A stretch of 64,000 bases of DNA from Microbulbifer sp. TB1203 (GCF_030997045.1 NZ_CP116899.1:4798001-4862000); one strand, 5' to 3'; shown: positions 1-9,054, numbered from the stretch's first letter. A program made the numbers and translations. The notes: generated by a model not told the origin, from the sequence alone.

Positions 1-590
1 TCCACCAGTTGTGAGCCTTCGATGCGGAAGTGCCGCCGGGCCACGCGCCGGATCTGGTCTTCGCGGTGCGCCACCCACAATACCGGGTGGTGGTGCTCGC
101 GAATCAGGGACAGCAGCCATTCCTCCACCCGCCGGGTGGTCTCATCGTCCAGATTGGCGGTGGGCTCGTCCAGCAGCAACACCTGGGGTTCGCGGGACAA
201 AGCCCGCACCAGGGCCAAGCGCTGCTTCTCACCGGACGACAGGCGGGCCACCGGCCAGTTGGAGGTCTCTTCACTGAAGCCCAGTGTGCGGAGCGCCTTG
301 GGCATCGGCTTGTCCAGATGCTCGCCCACCGTATCGAACCACCAGGCACTCTCCGCGGGGACCATCATTACCGCCCGCCGCCATTGGTGGCCGGGTATTG
401 AGGACTGCTCCTGTTCTCCCAGGCGAATCTCTCCGCCGTGGGGTTCCAGGTCAGCGATCGCCCGCAGCAGCCGGCTTTTGCCGGCACCGGAGGCGCCGGA
501 CAGGCAGACGATCTCCCCCGGCGCCAGGGTCAGGTCGATATCTTCGAGCGCACCGACGGCGACGCGGTTGAGGTGGAGTTTCGATGCCAA
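1..590 (-). CDS. ABC transporter ATP-binding protein, FetA/YbbL-like (3' end cut by window)
   Basis: Reading the minus strand from a TTG at 590 gives an uninterrupted ABC ATPase up to the window edge. Visible motifs are Walker A GASGAGKS, signature LSSGE, Walker B LLLDEP and the H-loop VAHR, in the usual order. The spacing and the short length resemble FetA/YbbL ATPases, which pair with a YbbM/FetB permease; that partner would lie outside the window. A TAG stop lies in the same frame only six codons upstream of the TTG, so the start is tightly bounded, although the ribosome site is weak (GAAGAG about 11 bases upstream). Membership of the ABC superfamily is certain; the FetA-like subfamily and its substrate are inference. 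Confidence 0.85.
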   Translation of the reverse strand, partial: MASKLHLNRVAVGALEDIDLTLAPGEIVCLSGASGAGKSRLLRAIADLEPHGGEIRLGEQEQSSIPGHQWRRAVMMVPAESAWWFDTVGEHLDKPMPKALRTLGFSEETSNWPVARLSSGEKQRLALVRALSREPQVLLLDEPTANLDDETTRRVEEWLLSLIREHHHPVLWVAHREDQIRRVARRHFRIEGSQLV

Positions 591-608
591 TGGGTTTCCG
601 GCTCTTCT

Positions 609-892
609 CTAATGTGGTGTAAGGTACTAATTGTGTATATCAGAGCCCCCCAAATCGTTCACAGTTAGGCGCCGCTCGCAGGGAATGGCGTGCCCTTTTC
701 AAGAGCGGCAACGCAGCTGTGGACCCTCTCTATTGGTGAAGAGGGGGGGCTCCCTTCGGGCGGGCCGCTAAGCAGCCATCTGCGGCGTTGCATTTGCTTG
801 ACGTAGAACAACTACGCCAGCGCAAATGCGCCTTGCATCTGGCCGCTTAGCGGCCCGCTGATATATACAATTAGTACCTTACACCACACTAG
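609..892. repeat. 284-bp element with 35-bp terminal inverted repeats
   Basis: Two 35-base arms at 609-643 and 858-892 are inverted copies of each other with two mismatches (both start CTA-purine-TGTGGTGTAAGG). The interior holds a second imperfect palindrome (about 762-855) built around GCATTTGC and GCAAATGC. No reading frame of note lies inside. The left arm ends 19 bases from the ABC gene start. It looks like a small non-autonomous mobile element (MITE) or a large structured repeat. No clear target duplication is visible. Confidence 0.7.
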
Positions 893-914
893 TTGGCGCA
901 TCGGGAGAGGGGCG

Positions 915-1367
915 TTAGCCAAAATAGCCAATTCCCCTCGCCATCATAGCCGCAGCCAGCAGTAACACCGCGATCGCCGCCAGTTCCAGGTGAACCACCC
1001 GGCGCATGGTGCGCAGCTGCCCGTCGCTGACTTCCGGCAGTCGCCCCTGTTTCAGTGCCTTGTTCCAGGAGATAAAGCGGATGGTTGGGTAGATGGACAG
1101 GAAAGCAGCGAGCAGGAAGAAGGTCAGTTTGGCGTGGAAGGCGCCGTTGGCGAAATAGTAGCTGGCTCCCTTCTCGAAGTAGAACACCCGCAGCAGGCCC
1201 ACCACCAGCAGCGTTCCCGCGGAGATGCCCAGCACCCGGTCTACCACCTGCAGTTTGCGCGCGCTCTCCAGGGTGAACTTTTGCTTCAGCAGAACCAGCT
1301 CGATCGCGATCGCGGCCACCAGGGCGAAGGCGGTGAGGTGATGCAGAAAGGCGAACAGGACGGGCAT
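915..1367 (-). CDS. DUF2214 family integral membrane protein
   Basis: A 150-residue protein beginning MPVLFAFLHH, with four hydrophobic segments and the conserved pattern of DUF2214 proteins (HHLTAFALVAAIAIELVL near the N-terminus, FHAKLTFFL in the middle, HLELAAIAVLLLAAAMMARG at the end). The start at 1367 is preferred over an upstream in-frame ATG at 1424 because AAGGAAA sits just before it and the extra 19 residues are charged and poorly conserved in character. The family has no established function; it is an inner-membrane protein. It stands alone, with the azoreductase gene upstream on the same strand. Confidence 0.8.
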   Translation of the reverse strand: MPVLFAFLHHLTAFALVAAIAIELVLLKQKFTLESARKLQVVDRVLGISAGTLLVVGLLRVFYFEKGASYYFANGAFHAKLTFFLLAAFLSIYPTIRFISWNKALKQGRLPEVSDGQLRTMRRVVHLELAAIAVLLLAAAMMARGIGYFG

Positions 1368-1454
1368 AGACGGTTTCCTTATCCGATGGGGGTTTTTGTT
1401 TTCAGGAGGTGGAAGGTACCACAACCTGCGGAAAACCCTAGCGGCGGATAACCG

Positions 1455-2147
1455 TTAAATACTGCCACTGGTCGCCGGGTGTATTTTCCCGTTCAGTTTT
1501 TCCACCAGTCTGTCCACTGCGCGGTATGCCCACTCCACGGACTCCTGGTGCCGGCGATCGCCGAACTCCTGGTATTCGATGCGGATTTCGTGGAAGTCCT
1601 CCGCTCCCAGATAGCGGCCAAGGGTGCGTAGATGGGGCCCGAGGTGGTTCATGGACCCGCGGATTCCACCCGGCTCGAAACCGAACTCGCCGCTGGAGGA
1701 CAACAACACCAGGGTTTTCCCCGAAAGTATTGGTTCCAGGGGGAAATCGCCTCGGTCCAGGTCGAAGGAAAAGGTCTTGCCGATCCTGATCACCTGATCG
1801 AACCAGGCCTTGAGGCTGGCGGGCATGCCGTAGTTGTACATCGGTGTGGCAATCAGAATCAGATCCGCCTGTGCCACCTCGTCGATTAATTGGTCGGACA
1901 GGGCGAGCAGCTCCCGCTGTTCCGCACTGCGCCGGGATTCCGGGGCGAAGGCAGCCGCTATCCAGGCTTCGCTGATAAAAGCGGGAGGCTCAGCGCCCAC
2001 ATCCCGATGGATAAACAAGGTTTCACTATTGAGATGGCGCCAACGCTTGCAGAAATACTCCGAAAGCGAGCGTGAGAGAGAGCGATACTTTCCCTCCGCA
2101 TTATTCAGTTGGCGGGCACTGGCAGCTATTTTCAGGATGCTTTTCAT
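1455..2147 (-). CDS. azoR: FMN-dependent NADH:quinone oxidoreductase / azoreductase, flavodoxin-like fold
   Basis: The protein has the flavodoxin-like fold of AzoR: the N-terminal phosphate-binding loop ASARQLNNAEGKY, the TPMYNYGMPASLKAWFDQ motif that packs on the FMN, and the C-terminal SSSGEFGFEPGG loop. AzoR enzymes reduce azo dyes and quinones with NADH in the cytoplasm. Start chosen at 2147 because GGAGGAAAAG lies directly upstream; an in-frame GTG four codons earlier falls inside that ribosome site. A LysR-type gene is divergently transcribed 115 bases away and probably controls it. The family call is firm, the physiological substrate unknown. Confidence 0.88.
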   Translation of the reverse strand: MKSILKIAASARQLNNAEGKYRSLSRSLSEYFCKRWRHLNSETLFIHRDVGAEPPAFISEAWIAAAFAPESRRSAEQRELLALSDQLIDEVAQADLILIATPMYNYGMPASLKAWFDQVIRIGKTFSFDLDRGDFPLEPILSGKTLVLLSSSGEFGFEPGGIRGSMNHLGPHLRTLGRYLGAEDFHEIRIEYQEFGDRRHQESVEWAYRAVDRLVEKLNGKIHPATSGSI

Positions 2148-2262
2148 CTTTTCCTCCACGGACTTGATTGCGTCTGTGGGATAACTGTGCTTTCAGAGGC
2201 ACGTATTGACAAAGGATGCTTTTTCACTAATAAATGAATTTTATTCATCTGTAGGAATGGTC

Positions 2263-3165
2263 ATGCACCGCCGGTTGGGCAATCTGAACAGCATCCGGGT
2301 ATTCGAGGCCGCTGCGCGCCTGGGAAGTTTCAAGGCCGCGGCGGAGGAACTGCATATCACCCCCACTGCGGTGTCTCACCAGATTCGCAACCTGGAAACG
2401 CAGCTGGGAGTGGGCCTGTTCGAAAGGCGGACCCGCGCGGTGCGCCTGACCGGTGCCGGCAGCCGGCTGGCCGATGCCGCGCGCCTGTCACTGCAGACCC
2501 TGGCGGGCGCTATCGAGGAAATCTCCGGGCAGCCCAAGGCACTCACCGTCAATACCACCAGCGCCTTCGCCGCCCTGTGGCTGGTGCCCCGGCTGCAAAG
2601 TTTTTACGACAGATACCCGGATTTGCGGGTGGTGGTGCAGACCGACGAGCAACCGGTCGACCTGAAACGGGACCGGCATGTGGACATCGCCATTCGCTAC
2701 GGGCGGGAGCCCGGGGGGGAAGCCGAACTTCTATTGCGTGAAAACTTCGGTCTCTACGGTACCGCCGATGCCATCGCCCGCCTGGAATCGGGCAGATCGG
2801 TCACCCTGTTGGAAACCCAATGGAAAAGTCCCGAGCTGCCGCCGATTACCGCCGGGCAATGGCTGCGCCGCTTCGCCCCGCGCAGAAAGAGAGTGGTGCA
2901 GTACAGCTATGACCAGGAGCTACACGTGATCCAGGCGGCGCTGGCGGGCCAGGGGCTGGCGTTTGCCAGCAACCTGTTGGTGGAGTCCGCCGTTCACCAG
3001 GGCTGGCTGCAACCCCACCGGCCCGAGTGTCGCCTGCCGGGGTTTGGCTACTACCTGCTGAGCGGCAGACAGGAGCACCTGGAAAAGGTCGAACAGTTCC
3101 GATCCTGGCTGCTCGGCGAGCTGCCCGACAGCCCGGCGTCGGCAATCGGAGGTGAATCCGGATGA
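2263..3165 (+). CDS. LysR family transcriptional regulator, GcvA-like
   Basis: The N-terminus (LNSIRVFEAAARLGSFKAAAEELHITPTAVSHQIRNLE) is a typical GcvA-subgroup LysR helix-turn-helix, followed by a LysR substrate-binding domain of about 200 residues. Three ATG codons are possible near the start. The one at 2263 has AGGA six bases upstream and begins just before the conserved DNA-binding domain, so it is preferred over 2206. It is divergent from azoR, an arrangement that usually means the regulator controls the neighbouring oxidoreductase in response to a small aromatic or quinone ligand. The ligand cannot be deduced here. Confidence 0.88.
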   Translation: MHRRLGNLNSIRVFEAAARLGSFKAAAEELHITPTAVSHQIRNLETQLGVGLFERRTRAVRLTGAGSRLADAARLSLQTLAGAIEEISGQPKALTVNTTSAFAALWLVPRLQSFYDRYPDLRVVVQTDEQPVDLKRDRHVDIAIRYGREPGGEAELLLRENFGLYGTADAIARLESGRSVTLLETQWKSPELPPITAGQWLRRFAPRRKRVVQYSYDQELHVIQAALAGQGLAFASNLLVESAVHQGWLQPHRPECRLPGFGYYLLSGRQEHLEKVEQFRSWLLGELPDSPASAIGGESG

Positions 3166-3239
3166 CCCCCTCTTTGAACCGTTCGCCAATCGCCTCCATA
3201 ATCCGCCTCTTCCGAGCAGAATAACGAGACTGACGCTGT

Positions 3240-5489
3240 ATGACCGACACCTCCGTTTTCGAGGCCAGCGAGCGCCTGCCGCTCAAGGAATACACAGAAA
3301 AGGCGTACCTGGACTACTCCATGTACGTGATTCTCGACCGCGCCCTGCCCAATATCGGCGACGGCCTCAAGCCGGTGCAGCGGCGTATCGTCTACGCCAT
3401 GAGCGAACTGGGGCTGAAGGCCAGCGCCAAGTACAAGAAGTCCGCGCGCACCGTGGGCGACGTGATCGGCAAGTACCACCCCCACGGCGACAGCGCCGTG
3501 TACGAGGCCATGGTGCTGATGGCGCAGCCCTTCTCCTACCGCTACCCGCTGGTGGACGGCCAGGGCAACTGGGGCTCGCCGGACGATCCCAAATCCTTTG
3601 CCGCCATGCGCTACACCGAATCGCGCATGGGCAAGTACTCCGAAGTGCTGCTGTCGGAACTGGGCCAGGGCACGGTGGACTGGCAGCCCAACTTCGACGG
3701 CACCATGGACGAACCGGCAGTGCTGCCGGCGCGGGTGCCGAATATCCTGCTGAACGGCACCACCGGCATCGCCGTGGGTATGGCCACGGACATTCCCCCG
3801 CACAACCTGCGCGAGGTGGTGGATGCCACCGTGGCGCTGCTGGAGAACCCCAAGGCCACGGTGGCGGAGCTCTGCGAGTATATCCAGGGCCCGGATATGC
3901 CCACCGAAGCGGAGATCATCACCCCGCGAGAGGATATACGGAAGGTCTACGAGACCGGTCGCGGCTCGGTCAAGATGCGCGCACTCTGGAGCAGGGAGGA
4001 CGGCGATATCGTGATCACCGCGCTGCCCTACCAGACCAGTGGCGCCAAGGTATTGGAGCAGATCGCCGCGCAGATGCAGGCCAAGAAACTGCCGATGGTG
4101 GCGGACCTGCGCGACGAATCCGACCACGAAAACCCCACCCGCCTGGTGGTAGTGCCCAAGTCCAACCGTGTGGACGCGGATGCGGTAATGAACCACCTGT
4201 TCGCCACCACCGACCTGGAGCGCAGCTACCGCATCAATATGAATATGATCGGTATCGACGGGCGCCCGCAGGTCAAATCCCTGGACAAGATCCTGGGCGA
4301 GTGGCTGAGCTTCCGCACCGTCACCACCCGCCGGCGCTTGCAGTTCCGCCTGGACAAGGTGGAGAAACGCCTGCACCTGCTGGCCGGCCTGTTGATCGCC
4401 TTCCTCAATATCGACGAAGTGATCGAGATTATCCGTACCCACGACGAGCCGAAGAGAGTCCTGATGGACAGCTTCGAACTTACCGATGTGCAGGCGGAAT
4501 ACATCCTCGACACCAAGCTGCGCCAACTGGCGCGCCTCGAGGAAATGAAGATCCGCGGCGAGCAGGCGGAGCTGGAAAAGGAGCGCGACACACTGGAGAA
4601 AACCCTGGGCTCCGCGCGCCGCCTGAAGTCCCTGATCAAGAAGGAACTGCTGGAGGCGGCGGACGAGTTCGGCGATGAGCGCCGCTCCCCCATCGTCGCC
4701 CGCGAGGAGGCCAAAGCCTTCAGCGAGGCGGAGCTGCTCAGTTCCGATCCCATTACTGTGGTGCTGTCGGACAAGGGCTGGATTCGCGCCGCCAAGGGCC
4801 ACGATATCGACCCCACTTCCCTCAACTACAAGGCCGGCGACAGTTTCAAGTTCGCCGCCCGCGGCAAGAGCAACCAGCCGGCGCTGCTGCTGGACAGCAC
4901 CGGGCGCAGCTACGCCATCGCCACCCACACACTGCCCTCGGCGCGGGGGCAGGGCGAGCCCCTGAGCGGGCGTATCAACCCGCCCTCCGGTGCCACCTTC
5001 GAGGGGCTGCTGATGGGCGCTGACGATCAGCGGGTACTGCTCGCCTCGGACGCCGGCTATGGCTTTGTGGCCAGGTTCGCCGACCTCCAGTCGCGCAACA
5101 AGGCTGGCAAGGCCATGCTCACCCTGCCGAAAAACGCCCGGGTGCTGCCTCCCCGTGTGGTGGAAAACCCGGAAGAGGCACTGCTTGCGGCGGTGACCAG
5201 CGAGGGGCGGATGCTGGTATTCCCCGTCTCCGAACTGCCGGAATTGGCCAAAGGCAAGGGCAACAAGATCATCAATATCCCCTCGGCGCGCGCCGCCAGC
5301 CGCGAGGAAATCGTGGTGGGTGTTGCCGTGCTGGAGGGCAGTGACCAGTTGGTGATCCACGCCGGCAAGCGCCACACCAAGATCAAAATCTCCGAGCTGG
5401 ACCACTACCTCGGCGAGCGCGGCCGCCGCGGCAACAAGCTGCCGCGGGGGTTCCAGAAGGTGGACAAGGTGGAAGTGGTGGAAAAATAA
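3240..5489 (+). CDS. parC: DNA topoisomerase IV subunit A
   Basis: ParC is the breakage-reunion subunit of topoisomerase IV, which separates linked daughter chromosomes; it works with ParE, not encoded here. The 749-residue protein has the expected length. The catalytic tyrosine is Y125 in AAMRYTESRM. The quinolone-resistance-determining region reads GKYHPHGDSAVYEAM, with serine and glutamate at the two positions usually mutated in resistant strains, so it looks wild type. The C-terminal part has the beta-pinwheel repeats. A strong terminator follows at 5605-5635. The gene lies alone, 74 bases after the LysR gene. Confidence 0.98.
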   Translation: MTDTSVFEASERLPLKEYTEKAYLDYSMYVILDRALPNIGDGLKPVQRRIVYAMSELGLKASAKYKKSARTVGDVIGKYHPHGDSAVYEAMVLMAQPFSYRYPLVDGQGNWGSPDDPKSFAAMRYTESRMGKYSEVLLSELGQGTVDWQPNFDGTMDEPAVLPARVPNILLNGTTGIAVGMATDIPPHNLREVVDATVALLENPKATVAELCEYIQGPDMPTEAEIITPREDIRKVYETGRGSVKMRALWSREDGDIVITALPYQTSGAKVLEQIAAQMQAKKLPMVADLRDESDHENPTRLVVVPKSNRVDADAVMNHLFATTDLERSYRINMNMIGIDGRPQVKSLDKILGEWLSFRTVTTRRRLQFRLDKVEKRLHLLAGLLIAFLNIDEVIEIIRTHDEPKRVLMDSFELTDVQAEYILDTKLRQLARLEEMKIRGEQAELEKERDTLEKTLGSARRLKSLIKKELLEAADEFGDERRSPIVAREEAKAFSEAELLSSDPITVVLSDKGWIRAAKGHDIDPTSLNYKAGDSFKFAARGKSNQPALLLDSTGRSYAIATHTLPSARGQGEPLSGRINPPSGATFEGLLMGADDQRVLLASDAGYGFVARFADLQSRNKAGKAMLTLPKNARVLPPRVVENPEEALLAAVTSEGRMLVFPVSELPELAKGKGNKIINIPSARAASREEIVVGVAVLEGSDQLVIHAGKRHTKIKISELDHYLGERGRRGNKLPRGFQKVDKVEVVEK

Positions 5490-5523
5490 ATGTTCTAGCC
5501 TGGGAAATCGAGTTTTCATTCAC

Positions 5524-5590
5524 TCGTCATGCCGGCGCAGGCCGGTATCCAGTCTGGCGGTATCTGGGTTCCGGCTTGCGCCGGAACGAC
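5524..5590. repeat. Inverted repeat of the TCGTTCCGGCGC...CCAG type
   Basis: Two arms, TCATGCCGGCGCAGGCCGG near 5527 and CCGGCTTGCGCCGGAACGA near 5570, form a long imperfect hairpin just after parC. Elements with this sequence are scattered between genes in many proteobacteria. No coding content. Confidence 0.75.
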
Positions 5591-5604
5591 GAAAGCGAGT
5601 TATA

Positions 5605-5635
5605 GGGGCGAACTTTGTGTTCGCCCCTTTTTTTT
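5605..5635 (+). terminator. Rho-independent terminator after parC
   Basis: Perfect 8-bp stem GGGGCGAA / TTCGCCCC with a 7-base loop, followed by eight T residues. It lies about 115 bases downstream of the parC stop, after the inverted repeat. Confidence 0.85.
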
Positions 5636-5640
5636 GTGGG

Positions 5641-5737
5641 AGCCGGGCCCCTGGGAACGCCGAGCTCCAGCTCGGCACGCGGGCCGCAGGCCCGCCAGGG
5701 TTTCTGCAGCCTGATCGCGGCCATGGGCCGCTCCTAC
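5641..5737. repeat. Two REP-like palindromes
   Basis: The first (about 5654-5697) contains CCGAGCTCCAGCTCGG and a GGGCCGCAGGCCC hairpin. The second (5713-5737) is a diverged member of the GATCGCGGGCATGGCCCGC family found at 17.4, 23.8, 24.4 and 25.2 kb. They fill most of the remaining gap before the HlyD gene; no gene is seen here. Confidence 0.65.
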
Positions 5738-5872
5738 AAATGCTGGCGGCTTCACATTGCGACAGTATAGGCATGCTTATAATCAGCGCCCCTCATAGGG
5801 AGGGGCCGGAAGCAGGCGGAGCGCAAGGAGGTGGCGTCCATCAGCCTGGCGAACTCGTGAGGAGCATTTGAG

Positions 5873-6946
5873 GTGGTAAAAAAACTGGGGAAAGTGCCCG
5901 CGCGTCGCCTGGGGTTTGTTGTCGGCATCGCCGCGGCGGTCGCGGTAACCGTTTGGTGCCTGTTCGGCGGTTGGGGCAGGGTGCAAACGGAAAACGCTTA
6001 CGTGAAGGTGGACAAGCTCTCCCTGGCTCCCGAGGTGAGTGGCATCATCGCCGAGGTGGCGGTTGGGGCCAACCAGGAAGTGCGGCGCGGGGACCTGCTG
6101 GTGCGCCTGAACGACACACCGCTTCAACTGGCGGTGGATGAGGCGGAGGCGCACCTGGCGCAGGTGAGAAACCAACTGCTGGCCCGCCGCGCCGACTATG
6201 CGGAAGCTGAGGCGGCCCTGCGCCAGGCGCAACAGGACGCCGATTATTACGGCCGCCGGCTGGCGCGCAACGAAAAGCTCGGGCGGGCGGCGCTGTCGGA
6301 GGCGCATCTGGATGAATCGCGCCAGCAGTTGGCGCGGGCGCAGGCGCAGATTGTGATCAATACGGAAAAACTCGCCAGCCTGCGCGCAGAACTGGGCGGT
6401 GACCCGCTGCTCCCGCTGGAGGAGCAGGCCGGCTTGAGAGTGGCCCAGGCGCAGCTGGACAAGGCGCGCTACCGGCTGTCCCGCACCAGAATCGTTGCAC
6501 CGGTGGACGGCGTGATCGCCAACGAAGTCCCCCAGACGGGGGAGATGGCCCCGGTGGGCATCGGCGTGATCAATATGCTGAGCGATGAGTCCGTGTGGGT
6601 GGAGGCGAACCTGAAGGAAACCGAACTGGCCCGGGTGCGCGCCGGCCAGCAGGCAGAGGTGATCCTGGACGCCTACCCGGATTTCCGCTGGCAGGCGCAG
6701 GTGGTCAGCCTCAGCCCGGCCAGTGGCAGCGACTCCGCGCTGATCCCGCCGCAGAACGCCAGCGGCAACTGGGCTAAGGTGGTGCAGCGGATACCGGTGC
6801 GTCTGCGCCTCTACCCGGCCAAAGAGGCGCCGACGCTGCGCGCGGGGATGAGCGCCCGGGTCAGTATCGACACCACCGAGGACGGCAAGCTGGTGGCCGC
6901 GCGGGCCAGCGGCGCCAGGGGCGGCCGGGTCGTGCTGGCGGAATGA
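5873..6946 (+). CDS. HlyD/EmrA-type membrane fusion (periplasmic adaptor) protein
   Basis: The product has a single N-terminal membrane anchor (LGFVVGIAAAVAVTVWCLF), a split biotinyl-lipoyl domain (APEVSGIIAEV ... RIVAPVDGVIANEV), a long alpha-helical hairpin between the halves, and a beta-barrel domain. This is the layout of HlyD/EmrA adaptors that link an inner-membrane pump to a TolC-type channel. The start is a GTG at 5873, with GAGGAG about 9 bases upstream. No transporter gene adjoins it: the downstream gene is convergent, which is unusual for this family. The pump partner must be elsewhere or the gene is an orphan. Confidence 0.85.
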   Translation: MVKKLGKVPARRLGFVVGIAAAVAVTVWCLFGGWGRVQTENAYVKVDKLSLAPEVSGIIAEVAVGANQEVRRGDLLVRLNDTPLQLAVDEAEAHLAQVRNQLLARRADYAEAEAALRQAQQDADYYGRRLARNEKLGRAALSEAHLDESRQQLARAQAQIVINTEKLASLRAELGGDPLLPLEEQAGLRVAQAQLDKARYRLSRTRIVAPVDGVIANEVPQTGEMAPVGIGVINMLSDESVWVEANLKETELARVRAGQQAEVILDAYPDFRWQAQVVSLSPASGSDSALIPPQNASGNWAKVVQRIPVRLRLYPAKEAPTLRAGMSARVSIDTTEDGKLVAARASGARGGRVVLAE

Positions 6947-7000
6947 GCGAGGCCCGCAAACGGGTGGACCACAGTTTAGGTGGCGAGCCCGGGCCCCGGC

Positions 7001-7420
7001 TTATTCGACCCGGTACCAGGTCTGGGTGCGGTAGAAGAAACCCAGGTAGCCGCGCACTTTCAGTTGGTCTTCCCCCTCAACCCAGAATTTGCAGTCGTAG
7101 ACCTTGCCGGTGTTGGGGTCGAGAATCTTGCCACCCTCGTACTCGTTGCCCGTTTTCACCATGTCGGTGATCACGTCCATGCCCACGATGGGCTTGCCCT
7201 TGAGGTCTCCGGGGCACTTGTCGCACAGGGTGTCGTCCGGCTTCCTCAGCAGGTCCACCACGCGGCCGTAGTATTTGCCGCCCATCTGGTAGATCTCCAC
7301 GATGGATTTCGCCTGGCCGGTTTCGTCGTCGATGGTGCGCCATTTGCCCAGGGCGTCCTGGGCGCTGGCCTGTAGGGCAAACGTCAGGCAGCAGGCGGCA
7401 ATCAGGAAATTTCTCAGCAT
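7001..7420 (-). CDS. DUF2147 domain exported protein
   Basis: A 139-residue protein with a clear signal peptide (cleavage after ALQASA) followed by a DUF2147 domain: GKWRTIDDETGQAKSIVEIY, then the KPIVG and GGKILDPNTGKVY motifs. These proteins are small periplasmic or secreted beta-rich proteins of unknown role, common in proteobacteria. Two cysteines in DTLCDKCPGDLKG could form a disulfide. It is convergent with the HlyD gene and has no operon partner. Confidence 0.85.
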   Translation of the reverse strand: MLRNFLIAACCLTFALQASAQDALGKWRTIDDETGQAKSIVEIYQMGGKYYGRVVDLLRKPDDTLCDKCPGDLKGKPIVGMDVITDMVKTGNEYEGGKILDPNTGKVYDCKFWVEGEDQLKVRGYLGFFYRTQTWYRVE

Positions 7421-7510
7421 CTCGTTACCCTCATCTGGTTGTGACCAGAATGTTACGCCAGGTCATATACGTTGGGCGGAAACACTTCTCAGTTTAGCTG
7501 TTGGGACTGG

Positions 7511-7567
7511 CGTAGGGTGCGCCATGCGCACCGCTCGGCATTATCGGTGCGCATGGCGCACCCTACG
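7511..7567. repeat. Perfect-arm hairpin repeat (GTAGGGTGCGCCATGCGCACC family)
   Basis: The arms CGTAGGGTGCGCCATGCGC and GCGCATGGCGCACCCTACG are exact reverse complements around a short loop. A second member lies at 9055-9126, so the two bracket selO. The selO stop codon (complement of CTA at 7563-7565) is part of the right arm. Confidence 0.85.
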
Positions 7568-9029
7568 AAGAGCAACTGATCGGCATATGCTTGCCGGATT
7601 CCGGCGGCGCCGCGGCCCAGGTTTCGCAGTGCGGGTGCTCGTCGAAGGGGCTCTGCAGCAGATCCAGCAGGGTGCGCAGGGGTCGGTAGTCGCCGCCCTC
7701 GGCGGCGTCGATAACCTTTTGCGCCAGGTAGTTGCGCAGCACGAATTTGGGATTGGCGGTGAGCATGGCGCTGTTGCGCTGCTGGCAGTCGCTGTTCTCT
7801 CTCTCCAGGCGATGGTCGTAGTGGTCGAGCCAATGGTCCAGGGCCTCGTGCCCGCCCACCGGGATCAGTTCGCGCAATGCCACCGCCGGGCGCTCGCCGC
7901 GGTAGTGGCTGAGGGCGCGGAAAAACAGTGTGTAATCGGCGGCGGAATTCTCCAGGAGCTGCAGCAGGTCGGCACAGAGCTGCTGATCACTTTCCTCTTC
8001 CTGTTGCAGCCCCAGTTTGGCGCGCATCAGCGCGGCGTAGTCTTCAGTCAGGCGCGGCTGGAATGCCTCCAGGCAGTCGCGCAGCTTCTCCGTGCTCACA
8101 AAGGCCGACAGCGCGTGGGCCAGGGCGTTCAGGTTCCACAGCGCCACCCCCGGTTGCTTGTCGAAGGCGTAGCGGCCGGTATAGTCGGAGTGATTGCAGA
8201 TAAAGCCGGGTTCGTAGTCGTCGAGGAAGCCGTAGGGGCCGTAGTCGAAGGTGTCGCCGATGATCGACATATTGTCGGTGTTCAGCACACCGTGCGCGAA
8301 GCCCTCCGACTGCCAGCCGGCCACCAGTTTTGCGGTTTGTCGCACCGTGTAGCGCAGCAGCGCCTCCGCCTGTTCGCTGGCGGGCAGCGACTGTGCTTCC
8401 GGCAAAAAGCGCGCACAGGTGAATTCGATCAACTGCTGCAGCGCCTGCAACTGGTGGGTGTAGAAAAAGTGCTCGAAGTGGCCGAAGCGGATATGGCTCC
8501 TGGCCACGCGGATCAGCATGGCGCCGCTCTCGATTTTTTCCCGCACCACCGGCTCGTCGCTGCCCACCAGGCAGAGGGCGCGGGTGCTGGCGATGCCGAG
8601 GCCGGTGAGTGCCTCGCCGGCGAGGTATTCGCGGATAGTGGAACGCAGCACCGCGCGGCCGTCGCCGAAACGGGAGTAGGGGGTTTTGCCGGCGCCTTTT
8701 AAATGCAGCTCCCACAGTTCGCCGTTGTTGTCGATCTCTCCCAGTAGTAGCGCGCGGCCGTCGCCCAGGTCCGGGTTGTAGACGCCGAACTGGTGTCCGG
8801 TGTATTTCATCGCGAAGGGGTGGCTGCCGGAAAAGAGTTTTTTTCCGCAACCCAACTGCGCCCACTCCGGGTTGTCCGCCTCGGATTCGTCGATACCCAG
8901 CAGTTGCAGCACCGCGGGATTTACATGCACCGCATGAGGATTCTCGAAAGGCGTGGGGTCGATCCGGGTGCCGAAGGCGTCGCCCAGGTCGGCGTAGTGG
9001 TGGCTGAGGGTGACTTCGCTGAGTTTCAT
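7563..9029 (-). CDS. selO: Protein adenylyltransferase SelO
   Basis: SelO is a pseudokinase-fold enzyme that transfers AMP to protein hydroxyls and is linked to redox stress. The sequence has the family hallmarks: the YTGHQFGVYNPDLGDGRALLLGE segment, the LKGAGKTPYSRFGDGRAVLRS nucleotide-binding region, HGVLNTDNMSIIGDTFDYGPYGF and a C-terminal SCSS, where the cysteine replaces the selenocysteine of animal SelO. Start taken at 9029 (MKLSEVTLSHHYADLG), because the 15 upstream residues come from the repeat at 9055-9126. Length about 488 residues, normal for bacteria. Confidence 0.95.
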   Translation of the reverse strand: MKLSEVTLSHHYADLGDAFGTRIDPTPFENPHAVHVNPAVLQLLGIDESEADNPEWAQLGCGKKLFSGSHPFAMKYTGHQFGVYNPDLGDGRALLLGEIDNNGELWELHLKGAGKTPYSRFGDGRAVLRSTIREYLAGEALTGLGIASTRALCLVGSDEPVVREKIESGAMLIRVARSHIRFGHFEHFFYTHQLQALQQLIEFTCARFLPEAQSLPASEQAEALLRYTVRQTAKLVAGWQSEGFAHGVLNTDNMSIIGDTFDYGPYGFLDDYEPGFICNHSDYTGRYAFDKQPGVALWNLNALAHALSAFVSTEKLRDCLEAFQPRLTEDYAALMRAKLGLQQEEESDQQLCADLLQLLENSAADYTLFFRALSHYRGERPAVALRELIPVGGHEALDHWLDHYDHRLERENSDCQQRNSAMLTANPKFVLRNYLAQKVIDAAEGGDYRPLRTLLDLLQSPFDEHPHCETWAAAPPESGKHMPISCSS

Positions 9030-9054
9030 GGGGACATCTCTATAGATAGCGATT

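Noticed and set aside
3051..5519. Long antisense frame (822 codons) opposite parC
   Set aside because: It is a shadow of the parC codon pattern in high-GC DNA; parC is unmistakable on the other strand.
7302..8702. 466-codon plus-strand frame
   Set aside because: Antisense to selO.
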